From NCBI RefSeq assembly GCF_000340215.1, contig NW_006921538.1, positions 1,798,001 through 1,862,000 on the forward strand: DNA of 64,000 nt, read 5' to 3'. Source of the DNA: Pseudocercospora fijiensis CIRAD86. Taxonomy: Eukaryota > Ascomycota > Dothideomycetes > Mycosphaerellales > Mycosphaerellaceae. Numbering within the stretch: position 1 is the first letter of the stretch; each line of letters opens with the position of its first letter. Made by a program: the position numbers and the translations under genes. Below, piece by piece: positions 59,707 to 64,000 of this stretch. Below the pieces are notes generated by a model. It saw nothing but the letters and a program-made list of their open reading frames with translations. It had not been told where the DNA came from and did no database searches.

Positions 59707-62700
59707 GTATCCCCTCCCTTCGTAAGAGCCGTCTACGGCTCCGTAGCGCAAGTAAACAGTCGTATACAAGCTATTATAATAGGTATTGCGGTATTAGCGT
59801 AGTTAGCTAAGCGTATAGCGGCGACAGCCGTTTCCTTCGGTCGTAGTTCAGTTAGATAGCGTTTACAGAACGCGTTTACTAACTCCTTAGTATTAGACAC
59901 TTCGTCGACCGTCTACTAAGTAGGCTTCTCGTATCTAATCTATTTAACGCGATACTTAAATACCTTGTCCTTTTCCCTACCGCGATAACTAGCATCGACG
60001 ATCTCTTCGACTTTAAACTCTTCCTTACCCTTAATAACTACGGGCGGCGGTAGATTATTATCTTAACCTAGTAAGGAGTTCTTTAGAACAAGCGTTAAGA
60101 GGTTAGTATAAAAGATAGGATATATCTTTATCGTTAAAGGCAGATCTAGTGTATACGTATATATTAATACTACCTTCTTAATTACGTAAGGGCCGCTATA
60201 CTTGAGGTCTAGCTTGTAAGACGGCCTGTTAGTAGTTAGTCCCTTAAGTAACAATATAACTTTGTCTCTAATAGTATAAGCGGGCGCCGGTCGTCGGTAG
60301 GTATTAACCGTTTCTTCTATACGGCTCTGTTAATAGCGTATCTATTCTACGAGGTAGGCTTTAAGGTCTTCGACGTAATCGATCTAAGCTTGAGCGTCTA
60401 TATCTAGCGGTGCTTCCTCGGTTGTAGGGGGTTCTATGCCTAGTCGAGGCTAATAGCTATAGCAGGCTTAGAACGGCGACAGTTTAGTAGTATTAGAGGG
60501 TGCGTTGTTAGCGGTAAATTTAGCTAGAGGCAGCTACTCTACCTAGTTGTCCTATTAGTAGTTAATATAGGCTCGAAGGTAGGCCTCTAATATACTGTTA
60601 AGCCGCTCCGTTTGTCTATTACTCTTAGGATGCCGAGCCGTTAAGAGGCTCCGTTTAATACCGAGTCGCATACAAAGGTACTTCTAGAAGTCGGCCGTAA
60701 ATTGCGTGCCTCTATCGGATACGATTGACTTAGGTAGGCTATAGAGCTTCTAAACATGCTACAAATATACGGTTGCGATAGCTTAAGAAGTAGCGTTTCC
60801 TTTTACTATAGGAATAAGATAACGCATCTTCGTTAGCCTATCGACTACTACTAGGATTAAGTCGCAACCGTTGCTAAGCGGTAGATCGGTAATGAAATCT
60901 ATAGAGACATACTACTATCGTGCCGTAGGAACCGGTAAAGGTCGTAGTAGGCCTCGCTTGCTATATCGATCGGGTTTAGTACGTAAGCAGATATAACAAT
61001 TCGCGATATAAGCGTCCGAATCCTTACGTAGCGACGGCTAGTAATAGCTAGCTAATACGAGTACGAAGCTCTTATTCCGTCCTAGGTGTCCGGTAAGTAC
61101 TAAGTCGTAATATATGCGGATAATGTCCGTACGGAGCGTAGGGTTAGTATTAGGAACGTATAGTCGATCGCGGTAATATATTAGTCCTTCTTCGGTAAAT
61201 CGGCAGTTAGAAGGAGAGAGCGGTAACGACGTTAGTAGGTCTATACGTTGCTCGAGGGCTTTACGGACTATAGAGGCTAGCTTATTATCCTTTATACTGT
61301 TACTAATCCGCTTAAAGATTGCCTCTACGTCTAGGAGGTTGTCTACGTTAAGACTAGAGGCCGCAAGCTATATAATAGAGTAGTCTTCTATACAGATACG
61401 GGCCTTATACGAGTCCTAGAGAGCACTATGCGTACGAACGTACGATAACCGTATATTATAGGGCTTGAGAACAGTTTAGTAGCGGTATTAAGTACGTAGA
61501 TTATCTTAGTTACCGTCCCTCGGTAGATTAGCTATACGACGAGTTAACGAGTCTAGCTTGCTACTATAGCAACCCGGTCGATAAGTAATCTCGAAGTTAA
61601 ATCGTAATAGGAACTTAGACTAACGAGTCTAACGGCGATTAAGCTGTTTCGTAGTTATATACTATTCTAAGTTGCGGTAATCGGTAATTACTCGGATAGG
61701 TTGTTTGTACTACCGTCCCTCTAGCTTAGGTCGCTAGGTTTCGAATGCCTATACTATAGCGAGTAACTCCTTGTCGTAAATCTTATAATTGTACTCCGTA
61801 GGCGATATCTTATAGCTAAAGTATGCTACGGGTAGCTATGCTTCCTTCTTAGTATGCTACTAAGAGAGTATGCCTACGGCAACGTAGTCCGAAGCATCTG
61901 TTTCTACTATAATTAGTAGGGAAGGATCGTAGTAAGCTAGTACTAGAGCTGTCGTAAAGGCGTGTTTTAGAGCCTTAAATGCGTCTTCGCACTATTAAGT
62001 CTAGATAAACGGAGCATCCTTGCGAGTTAATATAACGATAGGTTTCGCAAGACGTAAGAACCTATAAATAAAGCGGCGGTAGAAGTTAGCGAAGCTAAGG
62101 AAGGATTAGATGTCTTTAACATTCTCGGGCCGTAGCTAGTTAAGAATAGTAGCAATCTTGTCCGGATCTATGCTTATACTATCAGTTAACACGATAAGGC
62201 CTAGGTATTTAACTAAGGTAACTTTAAACTCGCTCTTAGATATGTTAGCCTATAGGCCTGCTTTGCTAAGCGCTTCTAGTACCTTATCGACGTGGACCCG
62301 GTGTTCTCTAAGGCTGTTCGAGTAGATTAGGATATTATCCAAATAGGCCGTATAGAAGACATCTAGATAGGGTGCTAAGACACTATTAATATATCTTTAG
62401 AAAGCTAAGGGTGCTCTATATAAGCCGAAGGGCATTACATTGTATTCGAACAATCTATAGCGGGTACGCAAAGCGGTCTTCTACTTATCCCCCGGATGCA
62501 TTCTTAACCGATTAAATATACTAATAATATCGATCTTAGTATAGATTACCGCCTTACTAAGCTTGTTAAGCGTTTCTTGTAACAAAGGGATTAAATAACG
62601 GTCTTTCTCGGTAATAGCGTTGAGTTTGCGATAGTCTATATAGAGCCTAAGACCCCCTCTAGGTTTCTTAACAAATAGCACCGGAGATAAGTAGGAAGAC

Positions 62701-64000
62701 GAGGATAGGCGGATAAAGCCTTTAGCGAGGTTTTCTTTAATATAGTCTCTAAGGACTTCTAGCTCTTCGTACGATATAGAATACAATAGTCTATAAGAGG
62801 GCTCGTTATTTCTAATGTTAATCTTATAGTCGGCACTAGGTCTATACGGAGGCAAAGTCTTAGCATCTTGTTACGAGAACACTTGCAAGTGTCGGTATAA
62901 GTAAAGAGGCAGTTTAGTGGCAGGATCGATCGCTTTCTTAGTAGCTATTACTTACTCTACGTCCTTGAGTATAACAGCAAAGAACTAGTAGTTCTTGCGT
63001 CTGTATATTGTCTTAAAGGTGCCTGCCGATATAGCTACTATAGTTATAGACCTAATGCTTATTATTCTTAGTCTATAAGGTATCGGTAATGTTAGAGGCG
63101 GCGGAGGAGCGGCGGGCGTCGGAATACCTAGTAGAGGGGATATACTAGGTTCGTAGGGCAGTGTATAGTTACGTCGTATAGCGTGTCGTCTTATAGCTCT
63201 TATAAGGTAGTTGTCTTCGTCGTCCGGTAGGAGAGGCGCTATTAACCTAGTAGGCTTAAGAGGCAACGGATTTGGCTAGGTTACTAGGTTGTCGGTAATT
63301 CGAGCGGGCTTATTATTAGTAAGGCTCTTGTGGTTTACTGGACACGTGCGGACTAGTATACCGTACTAGTTGTAGTGTTCGCGGTAGTAATCGGATTCGA
63401 AGAGCAGGGTATCTTTAGTCTAGTTAATACGAGGGTTATACCGCTTTAGCTAGGGTATTCTAAGAATAATAGAGTACTATAATATAGTAAGGTAGAAAGC
63501 GATATGCTCTATATAACCGTTAATGTTTAAAGAGGCTTTAATATAGTAAGTAACGTCGGCTACGAACTTGCCGTCGAAGGCAGTTAGCGTACGAGGGTAA
63601 GACAATGCTTAAGGAGTCAATCCGTAGATTTGCGCGTAGAGAGTGTTTATAAAGGAAGAGCTAGTGCAACCGTTATTAACTATTATAAGTAATTAATGAG
63701 CTTTATTTTAAATAGTACTTAATACTATATATAGCAGAATAAGATGATCTGCGTCGCTATCGGGTATAATACTGTCGTGTTTAATGCTATCGTATAATAC
63801 TACGAGTATACTAATTTGCAAATAAGAGTATTATAGTTGTAGCTTCGTCTTCTTCCTCTTTCCTACTCTTCTATCTTCCGACTTCTAATCGCGACGTTAA
63901 TTAGAAGTTAAGCATTTCCCTACTAAGGGGCCTACTACTACTACTAATCTCCGGTGCCTTAAATAGCGTTAGTAGGTAAAGTACTAGCGGTAGATAGGTT
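59707..64000 (-). pseudogene. Ty3/Gypsy element D pol relic (runs off the window)
   Basis: Read right to left. Protease near 63560-63700 reads NNGCTSSSFINTLYAQIYG, with the catalytic Asp apparently lost. A Pro-rich linker with 93 open codons lies at 62985-63266. RT at 62000-62855 has 124 uninterrupted codons at 62481-62855 (LSPVLFVKKPRGGLRLYIDY, LNAITEKDRYLIP). The catalytic YLDD reads YLDN at 62335-62346, a TpG to TpA change. RNase H is about 61600-61950. The integrase core at 60690-60960 includes [16 protein letters not shown] and IVSDRGTQFTA. The integrase C-terminus at 60063-60254 includes LDLKYSGPYVIKKV and YPIFYTNLL. Gag lies beyond the window. Confidence 0.9.
62481..62855 (-). pseudogene. 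Longest open RT fragment of element D
   Basis: 124 codons free of stops covering RT motifs 1-3: SSYLSPVLFVKKPRGGLRLY, then IDYRKLNAITEKDRYLIP, then IYTKIDIISIFNRLRMHPGDK. In this family the segment IDIISIFN (usually LDL..A.N) contains the first catalytic Asp, which is kept. It is only part of a protein; the flanking pol is broken. Confidence 0.85.

Larger units (their letters stand above)
1..64000. other. Whole-window RIP signature
   Basis: CpA and TpG are nearly eliminated outside the two miniature hAT copies and a few header segments, whereas CpG, TpA and GpC stay common. In every decayed frame I read, stops were TAG or TAA, hardly ever TGA. Cys to Tyr, His to Tyr, Pro to Leu and Met to Ile (start ATG to ATA) substitutions follow the same rule. 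This is the known outcome of repeat-induced point mutation in Pezizomycotina. Confidence 0.93.

Overview
The window looks like a gene-poor, repeat-filled block from a filamentous ascomycete fungus that has been hit to saturation by repeat-induced point mutation (RIP). CpA and TpG are almost absent while CpG is retained. Former CAG, CAA and TGG codons read as TAG or TAA, His and Cys codons read as Tyr, and some start codons read as ATA. I found no intact host gene, rRNA or tRNA. Nearly everything is a dead transposable element, but domain order and target-site duplications (TSDs) are still readable.

Layout. (1) About 1-7210: Ty3/Gypsy relic E, minus strand, with a probable LTR from 7211. (2) About 8150-10605 and 57245-59533: two halves of chromovirus family A copy 1, minus strand. 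(3) Its reverse transcriptase is split by LTR element 1 (10606-57239, TSD ATACA, plus strand, about 13.3 kb once later insertions are subtracted). (4) The RT of element 1 is split by LTR element 2 (15596-32971, TSD GCTAG, minus strand, net about 6.9 kb). (5) Element 2 carries a 393-bp hAT-type miniature element (19409-19801, TSD GTATCTAG) and a 10,076-bp hAT element (20599-30674, TSD TTCGGTAT). (6) Element 1 is also split by LTR element 3 (34029-50004, TSD ACGTT), which holds family A copy 2 (about 35440-40970) and about 8 kb of a 25-bp satellite (41250-49710). A third hAT miniature element (45928-46300, TSD TTCCGGAT) sits in the satellite. (7) 59534-64000: Gypsy element D, minus strand, running off the window.

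The most unusual object is the 10-kb hAT element. Besides a decayed hAT transposase it carries two recognisable histone H3-type genes. One has a short canonical tail and introns. The other is a divergent form with a tail of about 130 residues, resembling centromeric H3 in layout. It also carries a spliced lysine-rich protein gene, a plus-strand gene of unknown function and two internal tandem duplications. A short motif (TAGCCGGC/GCCGGCTA) is scattered through its introns and spacers and recurs in the miniature hAT copies, but I did not see it in the exons I could read.

Other unusual cargo: element 2 has an antisense gene with exact Zn(II)2Cys6 spacing followed by a charged helix-prone region. 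Element 1 has about 5 kb of extra coding sequence between its chromodomain and 3' LTR. All boundaries quoted with TSDs were read directly. Domain limits inside decayed genes are approximate.
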